From: Climacium dendroides
Taxonomy: Eukaryota > Streptophyta > Bryopsida > Hypnales > Climaciaceae
Assembly: GCA_950106755.1 (NCBI GenBank)
Contig: OX467090.1
Span: 15,003,489 to 15,067,488, forward strand
Reading direction: 5' to 3'
Length of the DNA stretch: 64,000 bases
The notes under the pieces were generated by a model that worked only from the letters and a program-made list of their open reading frames with translations, made no database searches and was not told where the DNA came from. The translations under genes were made by a program, and so were the position numbers. Position 1 is the stretch's first letter. Each line of letters starts with the position of its first letter. Shown one piece after another: positions 13,033 to 25,415 of this stretch.

Positions 13033-16000
13033 GGTGGCGGAGAAGAGACGGGCCGAGGGCGAGGCGCACGAAGTCGAGCCTGCGGAGGAGCGCGACAAGT
13101 GAGCAGCACCAAAGTTTTGTTTAAGCTTTTGGAACAACCAGGCCAAGGACTAGGAATGAAGAAGCAGCCAAGGGCAAGCAGCGATTGACGCGAAGGGAAT
13201 GAGCGAACGGACGGACGGACGGGACTGTGGAACTGCGGAAGGCGACGACGACGACGACTGACAGAGACGGTGTCTGCGTGTCGAAGGACTGAAGGGGGAG
13301 AGAAGTGGCGAGCCTCAGTCGCTTTGTTCTGCGTGGTGCCTGATTGGACTGTCGACGAGAGAGGATGCTCCGTCAGGGCATCGATCTTTCCCAGGGACGT
13401 AAGTACCGACGCTTGTGCCCCCTTCCGTCCCTCTGTCCCTCCGTCCGTCCGTCCCTGCCTGCCTGGCTCTCTCATCAGGTGCTTTGGTGCACTTATGCCA
13501 TGTGTCCTTTGGGAGTCGGGGTCCAGTCCTCCCTGGGGTAAGTTCGTTCTAATTACCACGAGATTTTAGGAGCACTCTAAATTATACCGTAAAATAATTA
13601 TTTTTAAGAATGTCGGAATAAAAATGAAATGAAAAAAAATTGCCAAAATCAGCCAAAAGTAAATGATCAAGTTTTTGTGAAATAGTAAAATTTCCAATAT
13701 AAGTGAACATGTCCAAAGACCCTCTACCATCAAGTAAATTTTTGATGACAAAGTACTAAAAACTTTACATTGACATTTAGTGGGAATGGAGGGTGGAGAG
13801 GTTGTTTCATAATGAAATCTATTGTCTTGCATGAACTCTCAAAGGATATGGGTAGTGTTTTTTTTTGGCGATTTGGTGCAAAATTGCACCAAAATTTTTG
13901 GCCTAATACCACACTTATAGAAAAAAATGAACCCCCCCTTAAATCGCCAAAAAACTTCAAATTAAAAAAAAATCTTGGATGAAATCACCAAATTGTTGAT
14001 GAAAATAAAATTATGGATATGTGATATGGATATGTGATATATGTTGATATGTGCTAATGTGATGTTTTCTATTCATTATGTGGATGAATGTTGAAATTTG
14101 GAGCACCACTATTACATTTAATATCGCCACTCTAGCACTTCCTAGAAAATGAAAAAAAAAATTGGATATGGAATAATTTGAAGATTGAGCTCCTACTACC
14201 ATACGCCATTTAGAGTTAAATGTTCCTCCCTCCTATGGTTGACAGTTCCTTCATACAAAATGGAGAAAAATGGATAGTAGAAAGTCCAAACTATATACAA
14301 TCTATAATATAATTTTTTTTAAATTAGATAAAATGACAAAATCAATTGAAGTAACTAACAATTATTGTCAATCTAATGTGGGTATTCAAAAAACAAACAA
14401 AAACTATAAAGGTCTTCAGTCTTGTAACTATATAAGAACAAATTATAAGAAGTTCAATTTCTAGGATTGAGTTTCTAGGAAATGAAGTATGAGTATATGT
14501 CAATATATTCTTTATTGCATGTATTTGACATGTGACATGTTAACCCCTAAATGTCTAAGACACCAAATTTTGGGGTCAACAATACTTTGAAGTTAAATAA
14601 AACCTAGCCCAAGTTACTATTTTGGTTGGTATATATTTTTGAAAAATTATTATTGAAGTCTAGCTTAAGAAACAAAATTCTGATATTGAAAATGAATGAT
14701 TATGTTTTATCTCTTCAAGATTGTGTGCAAGGATATCTATTGCAAATATTAATCTTCACTACAGTAGTGTTGAGGGCTCTTGAAAATGAGCTTCAAATAC
14801 ACTAATTATATCTTAGAGAAAAAATTACATTCAAAATTCATTCAAAAAAAATTATAGAATAGATTTTGAGAAACTATATATTGATTGGGGTTATACATAT
14901 TATGCCCCCCAACCTCCTGTATTTCTGGTGACCAATTTTTCAGGGTTGACATGTGAAAAGAGGATTGAAAGACTTCAAATCACTTCCACTGTATAAAACA
15001 ATGGACTTCTACAACTAATTTGCCATTTTCCAGGCTGCACAACTGATTTTTTTCTCAAGCCCTCTCAACTGAAAACTGAAATTAGAGTTCCCACTTTACC
15101 AAACTGAATTTCACTTTCTCTGTTGCCAATGGAGTTGCAGGCATTGGCATGTCAAACTTGGCATTCCAAGAACCAGGCAGCATGTGGTCAAAGCATGGCA
15201 GGTCAACAAAGAACAGAAAGAGGCCATGGTCAACAAAGTTTGACCTCTTTACCAATGCGGCACTCAGCCGAAGTTAAGGAATGTACATTTACATTCTAGA
15301 ATCATTACCTCACCTAGAAAGTAACGCCATTGGGTACACTCACACCATTGGGGGTGTTCCTACCTTATATGGAGCTGCACCCAATTCCTCCGAAACCCAA
15401 TTTCTCCAAAACCCAATTTTTCCAAAACCCAATTTCTCCAAAACCCAATTTCAAAAAGGAATGCTCAGTTATCATCCTCCTTGCATCAAGGTAAGGTACT
15501 GTGTGTTGAGGTCAGATTCGTTAGGCCCCATACGAAATCATTTCTTTTTTCATTGGTTCTCGATTCATCAACTCACTTTAGAATTTCTAAAAGTTCGTTT
15601 CTCATGGTTCGGAATATTTTGTGACTTTAAGTAGTACTTACACCTTTATCGATACTTAAGGCTTCAACGATTTTTATAGTTTTGATTTTTTTTTGAGAAT
15701 TAAGATTATTCTTGTTAATATTTTCTACACTATTCAATCATGTCATACTATAATTCCTAAAAAATTCATTAGATGCCATGCTTGATTATATTTTGAATTA
15801 TTTTTTAACGAATTTGACTTTAACATAGGGTAGTGTGCTCTTAAAGTGACCTTTTAAGAGATGATTGCATCTAGGGGAAAGCGAAACTCCTTGAAACAAT
15901 TTCAAATAAATTTTAATAGGAAAAAAATGTTGAATTGACACCTAACTCAAGTCATTTCATATTTTTTGGACTTTTGTGGAATTAGTTACAAATTTTTGAA

Positions 16001-19000
16001 GTTGGAATGCAATGATCACTAAAAACAAACCTCTCCTAAAATGTACACTATTGGTACATTGAAGAAAGCAAAATGTACTTTTGTGTTAGTGGTCACTTTT
16101 TGAACATCCTACTTTATACTTAAGAGGGGGCTTTCTTTGTTGCCTCAAGCAATTTCTCACATAGGGAAGAGCAAAAGAAATTGCAAATTTTTGAAGAAAT
16201 TTCATAGCTTATAAAGAAAGAAGCTTGTAATTTGAAATTGAAAGGAGGATAAGTTTGAAAAATTTAAATATCTCATGAAATGTAGACATTGAAAACCTTG
16301 ACCATCTATAACTATGATTCTAATATTGTAGTTGTAAAGGCAAGTTTGGTAGTAAATAACTTAAAAATAGATATCCAAATTTTGTATGGTGGAAAGAATA
16401 TTGGAAAAAAAAATTATATTTTTAGTACTTGTTAAAACTTCTTTTTTTGAAAAAAAGAAATATTTGATAGAGAGCTGCCAACCCTACCCTAGACCTATAG
16501 TACTAGGGATACATATTGTACTTTAATGTGTACCAAAATCCAAAATCTGAAAAATCTGAAAAGATTTTTGAACCATTAATCTTTAAGGATTTAATGGTTA
16601 ATGGTTGAAGCCTCTTTTCATTTTTGTCCCTTTGATGAATAAGATAAGCCTACCTAATTCTATTTGTCACCTGCAAAATATTCCCAATACTATAATTTGA
16701 GCAATCCTTTGGCATCATGACAATGCACATTGGGAGAGGACACATCAATGTATGTTTTAGCATGGGCCTACTTACACTTACACTTACCAAACTTTGAAAA
16801 AACAAATAAAAATCAATATTTGTCAAAATGCCTTGATTTTACTTGTAATGGCTTCTTTCAAACTTTTCAATCTCTAAAAAATAAGTGAATTGACAAACAA
16901 CTTTTCCAAGGTATCTAAATAGTGAATTTGCTTAATAATGGGCATGTTTACTTTGAATTCAAGTAAATTCATGTCTACAATCTCAATTTTTAGTTTGAAT
17001 TTTTGAATTTTTATTCTAGAGATGGAAGAATTGATTTGATTTCTAGGGATGTAAATTATTTTTTAACCTATGACTTGTAGAAATTTTTTTGCTGCATGAA
17101 AAACAAATAATAGAGCTCAAGTAAAAAAATAAATACAAAACTACCATAAATAAATTTAGATTTTCATATAGATATTTATATCTATTTGGCAAGCTAAAAT
17201 TCATCCTATTTTTATTGGTATGTGACATTTATTAATGGGCTTGTTTAAGGGCAAGGCAGACATTATATTGGAAAAATATTGTAATATATTATTCTTTGAA
17301 GTCAATTTTTAAAATTGTTGATGAAAAAAATCTACAAGAGTTTTGAATTTTTGTTACAATATTCTAACTTTTGAGATTGAAATGTCCCTATTCCATTTTA
17401 GAACTATTAACCTTATAAGAGTTGGCATCCATTAGAGGGATTGTGATGTTTTAAGAAGTTTATAGCAGAATCTACATAAAACAAATGAAGCACATCAAAG
17501 TATTTTTGAAAAAACAAATTTTGTTTATTTTAAAGAGATATGACTACCTTGATCAACTAGTGATTTATGATTTTTGTTCAAGCTGTTTTGAATTTGTTCA
17601 TATAGGGAAGTGAAGAAAAGAAGAACCTACAAAAATAAAGATTATATGTCTAGAATCTTCTCTTCTCTTTTCATAATTCATTTGGGTTGAAAAGCTCAAG
17701 TTTTACATCCCCTACTCTAGCCTATGATTTATTTTTTTCCTTCTATCTTGTTTATGTTACAATCATACAATATTTTAAAGAATAAGAATAAAAAGTATAT
17801 TTTTGAAATTATTTCCTAGATCCTAAAATTTATATCATTTTAAAATTTTTAAAATTTTTTGGGGCAACCAAAAAGTATTAGAAATGTTTTAAGAAAAAAG
17901 ATTCTTATATACAAAGAAAGATTTTATTCATTCAATTCTAATTAGTGATGCAAAATTTTTGAGGCATATTCTTTTGAGGGTGCTTAGAATATCTAATAAA
18001 AATATTACATAAGGTTAAATTTTTTTAATTCAAATTTTACAATTTTTGAGTTGTAGAAGGTGCATAGATTTTAGATGGTTTGCTAAAAGATTCCCATTGT
18101 TGGAAGTGGTATGTTTTCAAGTCTATATTAGATTTGTTAGCAATTTAGTTTTCACTATCATCTAGATAGTCATATATTGGTAATGATTTTTTGAGGATGA
18201 AAATTAAGTTTAAGATTATAGGTGATTTTTTTCCTATAGGTCTCTAGTTCTATTTTTAGATACAATATCAGATTTCTCAAGTTATTAAAGTGAGATATGA
18301 ATGTTTTGTAATAGTTTTTTCAAAGTTGAACCATTTTTTTGTGGAATTTATTGGAAAAAACTTATTGAACTACTTTGAACATTATGATCTTGAGTAGCTT
18401 TGGATGTAGGTTCTAAAAATTAGTGTAGAACTTGTGTTTTGTATAAGATCCTATTGCATAGGGAATTTCAATTTTGGCACTCCATAATATTTAAAAAGTG
18501 TACTATCCCATATTACTTTTGCTCAAAAATAACAAAAATGATTTTGGAGGTTAAGTAAATTTAGAACTACTATTAATTGAACTTTGATTCATATTATTAC
18601 TTCTATAATCAATTTGCAAAGAATATATTTTTGATACATTAAAATTTTCTTTCATTATCCAAAAGGATCATGTATAGAGAGTGAAGGTGAATTTTTTTTG
18701 CATAATATTTAATTGCTTTATAGAAAAAAAAATTTGAAGAATTATAAAATAGGACTATTTTATATATATTCAATAAAATTTTGGAATTTATTTTTATAAA
18801 TATTTTTGCTAACATTGATTATTGAAAATTTTGATGAACTTAATAACAATTATACCCTATGATAAAAGTGGGGACTTTATTTGATCTACGTTCTTATTTA
18901 TCCCAACATGCCAATATTGACTAAATTACTTTGTCCTAATTTACCAAGATAATACTATTTTGAATTCATGTAAGTTGACATATTACTGTGTTGATGTATT

Positions 19001-20576
19001 GAGCTAAGATCACCCATTCAATTTTGATGCACTAAATCAGATTGAGTGGGCCTTTGCATGTTTGAAGCCATAGGGTTGGTTAGAGCCTCCCACCATCACT
19101 CATTCAACTTTCACAAGACCCCCACCTTCATGCTTTTTAGGTGGGCCATGTATCCTCTTCTTGTTCGTTTGCACTAGCTTGTGTTGTTGCTTGTTTATCA
19201 CCTCCCTTTTTACCGCCATGCTATGACAAAAATTTTGATTTTCCAAAATTTATGGTCGAACGTCACTACAAGGGTTCACTACTCTTTGAGTGGTTGCTTC
19301 CAAATTGGGTGTTGCAAGAGTCATGGTGGGAGTCAAAAACAAGCAAGTACTAGGAGCTGTTGAGGCCAACTCCTATGAATGATGGTGGGAATGCTCTATT
19401 TCTAAAAACAAAAACAAAAACAATTGTTTTGGTGGTGACACTAATTTTGTAGGTGACACTAATTTCGTAGGTGACACTCATATCCCCAAAAGGAGAAATA
19501 GGAGAAATCAGTGTACACGTAACTTATTAGGTCACCATTTGGCAGGGAATCCGGATTCTAGAGCAGCTGCGACTCGGCGAACTGCTCTCATTGTCCGCCC
19601 TTCCTCAAATACGGTCACTATACGATTCTGTCAGTGAATAGGTACGGTACCACCTCAGAATACATTCTGCCCAACCGAGCATCTTCGCCATTTGCTGGTG
19701 ACTGGTGAGTTGCGGCACCCAACGTGCTTCAGTTCATGACTTTGTCTTCGTTTTGACCTGCTTGCTTCGACACTCCAAAATCGGATTCAGATTCGTCTCC
19801 CTGAGCTCTGATTTGGCCCCGGCCTTCAGTTTCGTTGCCCGACCGACTGTCACGATTTTCTGTCTGAATTGAGTCATCTCTTCTTGGGATTCACGCTCAG
19901 TTGTCTTTGGAAACTTCATTTCATCGGTGGCTTCGGTGGCTTTCAATCGTTCCACCCCAAGGGGGCACCTGCCTCAATTCAGCTTCTTGCTCACATCGGA
20001 ATCACAGTCTCGCGGAAAGTTCAGACGTTCTTCTCTCAATCTTCCGGTGATCGGAATTCTTGCTTGACGAAACTGCAATGCCCTTTTGAGCTTCCCTGCA
20101 TGGTTCAAATTTTAGGGTTTGTAACCAAATTTTGGTTTGGTAGTGTAAGGGCGGAGTGCTTTGGGTTTTTGAGGTGGGGGATCACGAATTCAGTGACGAT
20201 TCAGTGATAGGAGCGATTTTGGTTACTTATCGAAGCATTTCGTACTGCTGAGTTTTGACAAGGTTTTTGAGAGGTTCAGCAGAGATTAGGGTTCAGGGGT
20301 GGTTTGTCGACTGGAAGGATTGGTAGGTGGTAACGCAGTAGCCAGTGGGAATGAGAGTATTGGGTGTAGAAACGGAAATAATGGCAGTTTGGCACTGCCT
20401 GCTATGAGATGCAATGGGGTGTCGATTGTGATACTATGCTCAGAACTCTTTTTCTTACAAATTTTAGGGTTGAGGGTTTGAATGGTCCAACTGCGGAGGG
20501 AACTGTGAAGTATATTTAGTGGTGCATAAGTGGCGCTTGAGAAGGGAGGAGTTGCGTAAGGAGAAGGAATTTAACG
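13033..20576. other. Long gene-poor region between PDHB and the zinc-finger gene
   Basis: 13033-13560 is GC-rich with CCGTC and GGAC runs and probably holds the PDHB promoter and leader. 13560-19500 is strongly AT-rich with no coding frame I can support. It contains a small palindrome near 13877-13890 (GTGCAAAATTGCAC) and a motif at about 15833 like the end of the element at 1308. From about 19500 to 20576 the composition becomes balanced and open frames are short. This is probably the promoter and 5' leader of the gene starting at 20577. No transposase or reverse transcriptase fragment was recognised. Confidence 0.45.
15379..15453 (+). repeat. Short tandem repeat of a CCAATTTCTCCAAAAC-type unit
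   Basis: Four to five imperfect copies of an 18-base unit (ACCCAATTTCTCCAAA and variants) lie head to tail in AT-rich DNA. No gene is associated. Confidence 0.75.
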
Positions 20577-23500
20577 ATGAGGAGAAATTGGAGCATGCAC
20601 GCCTTTGTGCTGATTCTTCTGTTGCTGGCTTTGTGTTCAAGCGCTTTCGTTGCGTCCGCTGTAAGTCACGTGCTCAATTTTCTGTTTTTTCATCAGATAT
20701 TCGTTACTCTTTCGATTCAATGGTAGAGACAATTGCCACTTTGCTGTAAAACATAATTTTTTAGTTGTCAGGAGTTGTGCAGATCGTGATGTTACATATG
20801 ACGTGATTCGGGCTAGTTTATAGACACTTGCGTATCCGGTGTTGATGGTTGTCGTTGGGCAACATTTTTTATCACCTTGTGGATGTCCGAGTCGTCAAGT
20901 TGTGCTATGTAGGTCTAGCATGTATGTACTTGGAGGCTAATTTAAATTCTGTTTTGGCCTTGCAGGGGATTTACAGGGTAACAGAGGAAAGGTGCGTTTT
21001 GAGTGCTGTGATTCTTTTCTACACGCGTTGTTTTGCTACTAGGATGTGCATGCTGCTTTTAGTTCGATGACATGCTGTGAGAGTTGTTACGTGATGGGGA
21101 CTTTCGTGATGTAATTGACGAGGTTCTTGGCATGTTAGGCAGAGGCAATTGCAAGAAGAAAAGGGTCGAGTTCATTGTTCTAGGTCACGGAGTAGGACAG
21201 TCCGAGCCGTTGTTTCTGAGGTGGGCCTATCTTCCTCTAGCCTCTGGGGTTTATGATTTATTTCGTGGTCGTCTTGCATTTAACTCAGAGATTCAGAGGA
21301 ATTTCTCAGTTGTGTATTTTGTTGGCTTGTTAGTGTATGAAGCAGCTCTGAATTATTTAATATTGAGTGATCTCCAGTTTTTGGGTTCAAAAAGATGTCC
21401 CAATCAGTAAGAATGTTTTGCCTACTCGATGTTACACTACACATATGTACTAGCAGATTCTCTTTCTTAAGTTTGATGAACTAAGTCTTGTGAAATTTCA
21501 GTATTGCTTAGAAGTTGTCTTGTAGGCTGAATTGAGTAGACAGCCTTATTGTTAATTGCAGAAATTTATAAACCCTAGTTCAGTCATGTTTGTTCCTTCA
21601 GCGATTCGAACAGATGAGCCTACCATGAGGGCGAGAACTCAAACGATATGATGAGATTGACTTTCTTGATGTTTACCTGACATGCTTGGCGTCGAACTTG
21701 TGACAGTACTTAATGCCATTTGTGGAGTCCCAAAAGTATACCCTGCCTAAAAACTGTCGTCTTCACCCTGACAATGACGTTTTCCATGAGCAAGAGGAGA
21801 ATGTAGATGAACTGCGACCTATGCAATGGCAGTGTCGGTATTGCAAGAAAGTTTTCCGATCTCGAGACTTCTTGGACTTGCATTTTGATAACCGGCACTC
21901 CGAGAAGCTTGAGACGGTGAGTTTTTTTCGAGTTATCGATGTGTTTGACAGTTTGTATTTGTTAACTTCGTAGTTGATGCTTCTCGGGATGCTTTAGTAT
22001 GGAGGCTGATTGCTACCATCGTTGTCTTGATCAGTAGTGTGACTGCTGTGATTCTTACGCGGACTTTTGTTTGTGAGCCATTCTTTCTTGTCTTGAAAAT
22101 ATTTTTGGTTTGCATTGCAGAGCTCAAATAGGTGTTTAGCAGATGCTTGTGGAGCTTTGCATTGTGACTATTTTAACAGTTTATCATCTGAGCTAAAGAC
22201 ACAAAAGGCAACATGCAAGCCGGCTGTTGTCGAAAAGAATCGTCATTTTTGTGAGGTGGGTAGGTTCTCCCACAAGCTTTAGTTATGCACATTGGACTTG
22301 AACTGTTTTTGCAACTCATATTCGCAGTTGAGATCGGAAGGTGATGGATGAACGGAGTACTCTCTCAAATAAATGGATGAAATGAAAGTGATTGAAACGA
22401 AGTAAATCTGCATTTTAGAACAAAGGCATGTTGCGTGTTAGAATACGGTATAGAATTTCTTTTGTAAGCGCAACTGCGGCTGAAGACTTGAGACTTTGAG
22501 ACCTGCTCAAAGTAGTTGAATTGATGAATACGGAGTTGCATACTGAAAAAGGGGCCATATTTCATGAATGTAGTACACTGTGACATGGTTTCATCGAAGA
22601 GGCAGGTGCAGCTTTGTTAAATACCTGGCTGGTTTGTATATCGGTCTAATGACTTAGGTTGTTGCAACTGTGAATCGGAACAGATCTTGGCAAATACTTG
22701 TTTTCCAGCTGAGCAAAGCCCAGTTGCGCAGAGATTAAACGGTGTGAATTCTCTTACGCTTGTGTTATCTGTTTCGAAGATTCTTGTCAGTTTTTGTCCA
22801 TCTGATACAATGGCAGTGTCATTGTAAAACGAAGCAGACTCCTGTGTCGAGCAGCCATTCCTTTACACCGTTTTTCTTAACTCAGATTCTTGATTTGGTT
22901 ATTCAACCCAGATTTCTTCAAGCGGCAATTTTGTGATGCCCATACTTGTAAGAAGAAGCTGAAGATCTTTCCCAGGGGAAGTGGGGTATTTTCTCTTAAC
23001 ATTCTTAAACTACTTTGTGTTGGAGTTGATTGCATTGCATTATTTTCTCCTTGCTTAGAACCTTAGCATCTGTGTGCGCGAGTCACATATGGATGGCTAT
23101 TGTTCGCTCTATCTCAAACTTAATCTGTTCCTATGACATGTGACCAACTTTGGTAGATATGCCACATATCTTTAGGAATCGGGATAGGTAAGTGCAGTGC
23201 TTGTTGTACGACTCTGTTTGATTTACAATCCTTATGTTTTTGTATCTGATCATGCGGGGATGCTTAGTATTGTCACTTTTGTTTTAACTGATGCAGATAA
23301 ACAGGAACAAATCACTATTCTTTGCGTTATCATTGTTTACCCTTGTGGTACTAGCAATCTTTTACTTAGTGGTATATTTGCATAAACGGTACGTGATATT
23401 TCGTCACCTTTTCATCTTGATTCAGGCATGCTTAGCAAGATCATAAATTGTTCACTTTCTCATTGAACTGAACAAAATAACGCTGATAGTAATGAATTTT

Positions 23501-23757
23501 GTATGGTAGCCTTCTGTTTTGTGCTTTATTTATGTGCTTTGATATGAATCTTAGTCGTGCTTTAATTGTTACCGCGATTGAAGCTCTGCGCAGGCACTTC
23601 AAATTTTCGATGCCTGAGTCCTTCTGAACTGTTACCTTATCTGGAACTGAATTTAATCCTGATACATCTTTTGTACTTGATCAGGGAAGCTAGCCTATTG
23701 ATTAAGGGTTTGCGACGAGCGTCAAGTAGACCTTCCTCAAAAGTGCAGAAGGATTGA
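20577..23757 (+). CDS. Secretory-pathway C2H2 zinc-finger protein with one C-terminal membrane span
   Basis: Minimal model of seven exons: 20577-20660, 21707-21916, 22121-22255, 22684-22741, 22912-22985, 23297-23388, 23685-23757. Phases agree throughout, giving about 241 residues. The first exon encodes a clear signal peptide (MRRNWSMHAFVLILLLLALC, then SSAFVASA). Next comes a C2H2 finger at about residues 69-92 (WQCRYCKK, then LDLHFDNRH; C-x2-C-x12-H-x4-H). A Cys-rich stretch follows (CLADACGALHCDYF, NRHFCE, FKRQFCDAHTCKKK), then a hydrophobic segment at about 194-212 and a short basic tail. The order matches an uncharacterised conserved plant/eukaryotic family of membrane-anchored C2H2 proteins; its function is unknown to me. 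Extra exons may lie between 20661 and 21706, because related proteins as I remember them have more sequence before the finger. The model from 21707 onward is firm. Confidence 0.75.
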
Positions 23758-25415
23758 TCGGGGAATACAACTTAACTGAGTGGGGCTTGTGGCCAGCAGC
23801 ATGCCTACCTCTTTAATCTAGAAAGGCATCCTTTGCATCTCTGCCAGTTTTGGTTCGTAATACTTTGGATTGTCCCAGTAGCGTTTTTTGGTTGGGGTAG
23901 TTTATCTGTAAATTTAGAGTGAATGGTCTAAATTTGGCTACACTCATGTGGCCAAGGCACACTACCTGTGTGCACACAGACATGGTATGTTATCGAGGTT
24001 ATATATTTTATACGTTTACTATCAGCTGGGGAGTCGGTGTCCCCTGTATTGACGTTGTAACTTTGGTGGTTCAAAGTGGTGTGAAACTCAAGGTGAGGTT
24101 GTATCCAGTTAATGATGACTGGCTGGAGCAAATCTTTTGCGTTTACTGTACTTTCTTCCAACAGCACATTCGAGCCATGACACTGTGAACCTTTCCAAAC
24201 AATCAAAAAACGCAGAAAACATCGCTACATGAAGAACGCTGGCCCCCGAACTGAATGATTGATAATTGGGACTTAAGAGAACTAAGTTACGATACGCAAG
24301 CGCCTCTACGGTTACGTTATCGCTGGTGATAAATGTCGGTGACTGAGATGGAGCTGAACGTCAGCCAAATGCAGGACGTTAAATCGTGCCATCGAAGGTG
24401 GGCCTAGTGAGGTGGATTTAACCCGGGGAAAACGCAGGAATTTTTTAATTGACACATATGATTTTTTTTGCAAATTCTGAATTCATATTTGCAACCAGAG
24501 ACCCCAAATTAGCGAGGTGAAGTCTACAACGTACTCTAGACATGGCTCAAAATAGGGGGCTTCTTTTTTACTTTTATCCCTACAACACAAATTTTACCCT
24601 GCTTGGCCCACCTTCGATGGCACGAATTAACGTCCTGCCAGCCAAATTTGCTAATTTGCTGTCCGTGTGGGACCGCTCGCATCATGCCCACAATCCAAGT
24701 GCAAATCTACGATTCCAGGAATTTCCGATTTCTACCTTCGTAGATCTCTAGACCCATCTTGGCGTCCGCCGGATTTCAGGCGCAGGGCAGGCATCATGAA
24801 GGCGGTGTCGGCGTGGCGATGACCCTAGCTATGGTCTTCCCGTAGAATCAGAAACCCTCACTCCTCCCTTACTGCCTAGGCCATCCTTCCTTCGCCAATC
24901 GTCGCCATTTCAGCGTCATTCCACTCAAGTAGTTTTGCTTTTTAATTTGACACCGGCAGGATCGATTTGTTCGACCCAAGATTCGAGCTTTTGGGGTGCC
25001 ATATCTCCTCTTGTTGGCATTTTTGGTGTCGGTGGGTGGCCCTGACGTACGACCGGGGTCAGTCAGTTGGTGGCAGCTCTATCTCAGTTCTACTTTTCCG
25101 AGATCGTGTTTCCATGAACAATTGCAGGTGATGCAGGGCGATGTATGCGAATGGTACTTGAATTGTGACTGTGTTCGCTACATTTGTGCTGTTTCAGTGG
25201 AAGAGGTGGAGTGAGGTTTGTGGTGAGCTTACTCGCGGCGTTTAGATTGCGGCACTGGGTCAGTGGAATGCTCAAGTTGGGGCCAGGGTCTCAGCAACCA
25301 CAAGTATGCGGGGCGTCGATTAACGTGGATTTGGTCACGCTCTACTTGGGGTTCATTCATTTTGTGCCTTCTCTTTCAAAACATGAATTGCAGTAATTGG
25401 ATCGGAGGACAATCG
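23758..25415. other. Intergenic region with an inverted repeat and the leader of the fusion gene
   Basis: No gene is supported here. The first few hundred bases are probably the zinc-finger gene's 3' untranslated region. An inverted repeat lies at about 24360-24640 (separate entry). From about 24750 on, the sequence is GC-balanced and probably gives the promoter and 5' leader, possibly with a leader intron, of the gene whose coding sequence I start at 25416. Confidence 0.4.
24360..24645. repeat. Inverted repeat with about 36-bp arms
   Basis: The left arm, about 24372-24407 (CAGGACGTTAAATCGTGCCA, continuing CGAAGGTGGGCC), is matched on the opposite strand at about 24605-24640. Only a few positions differ. 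The roughly 200 bases between carry no open frame of note. This could be a small fold-back element or the remains of a MITE. No target-site duplication was identified. Confidence 0.6.

Noticed and set aside
21084..21410. Open frame with RDGDFRDVIDEVLGM and VEFIVLGHG between the first and second zinc-finger-gene exons
   Set aside because: I could not join it in phase to both neighbours, and it has no recognisable domain. It may contain a missed exon, so it is noted in the gene entry.
23157..23187. A possible 31-base micro-exon (TAG acceptor, GTAAGT donor) in the zinc-finger gene
   Set aside because: Including it shifts the frame and destroys the membrane span and basic tail. Direct splicing of 22985 to 23297 keeps both.
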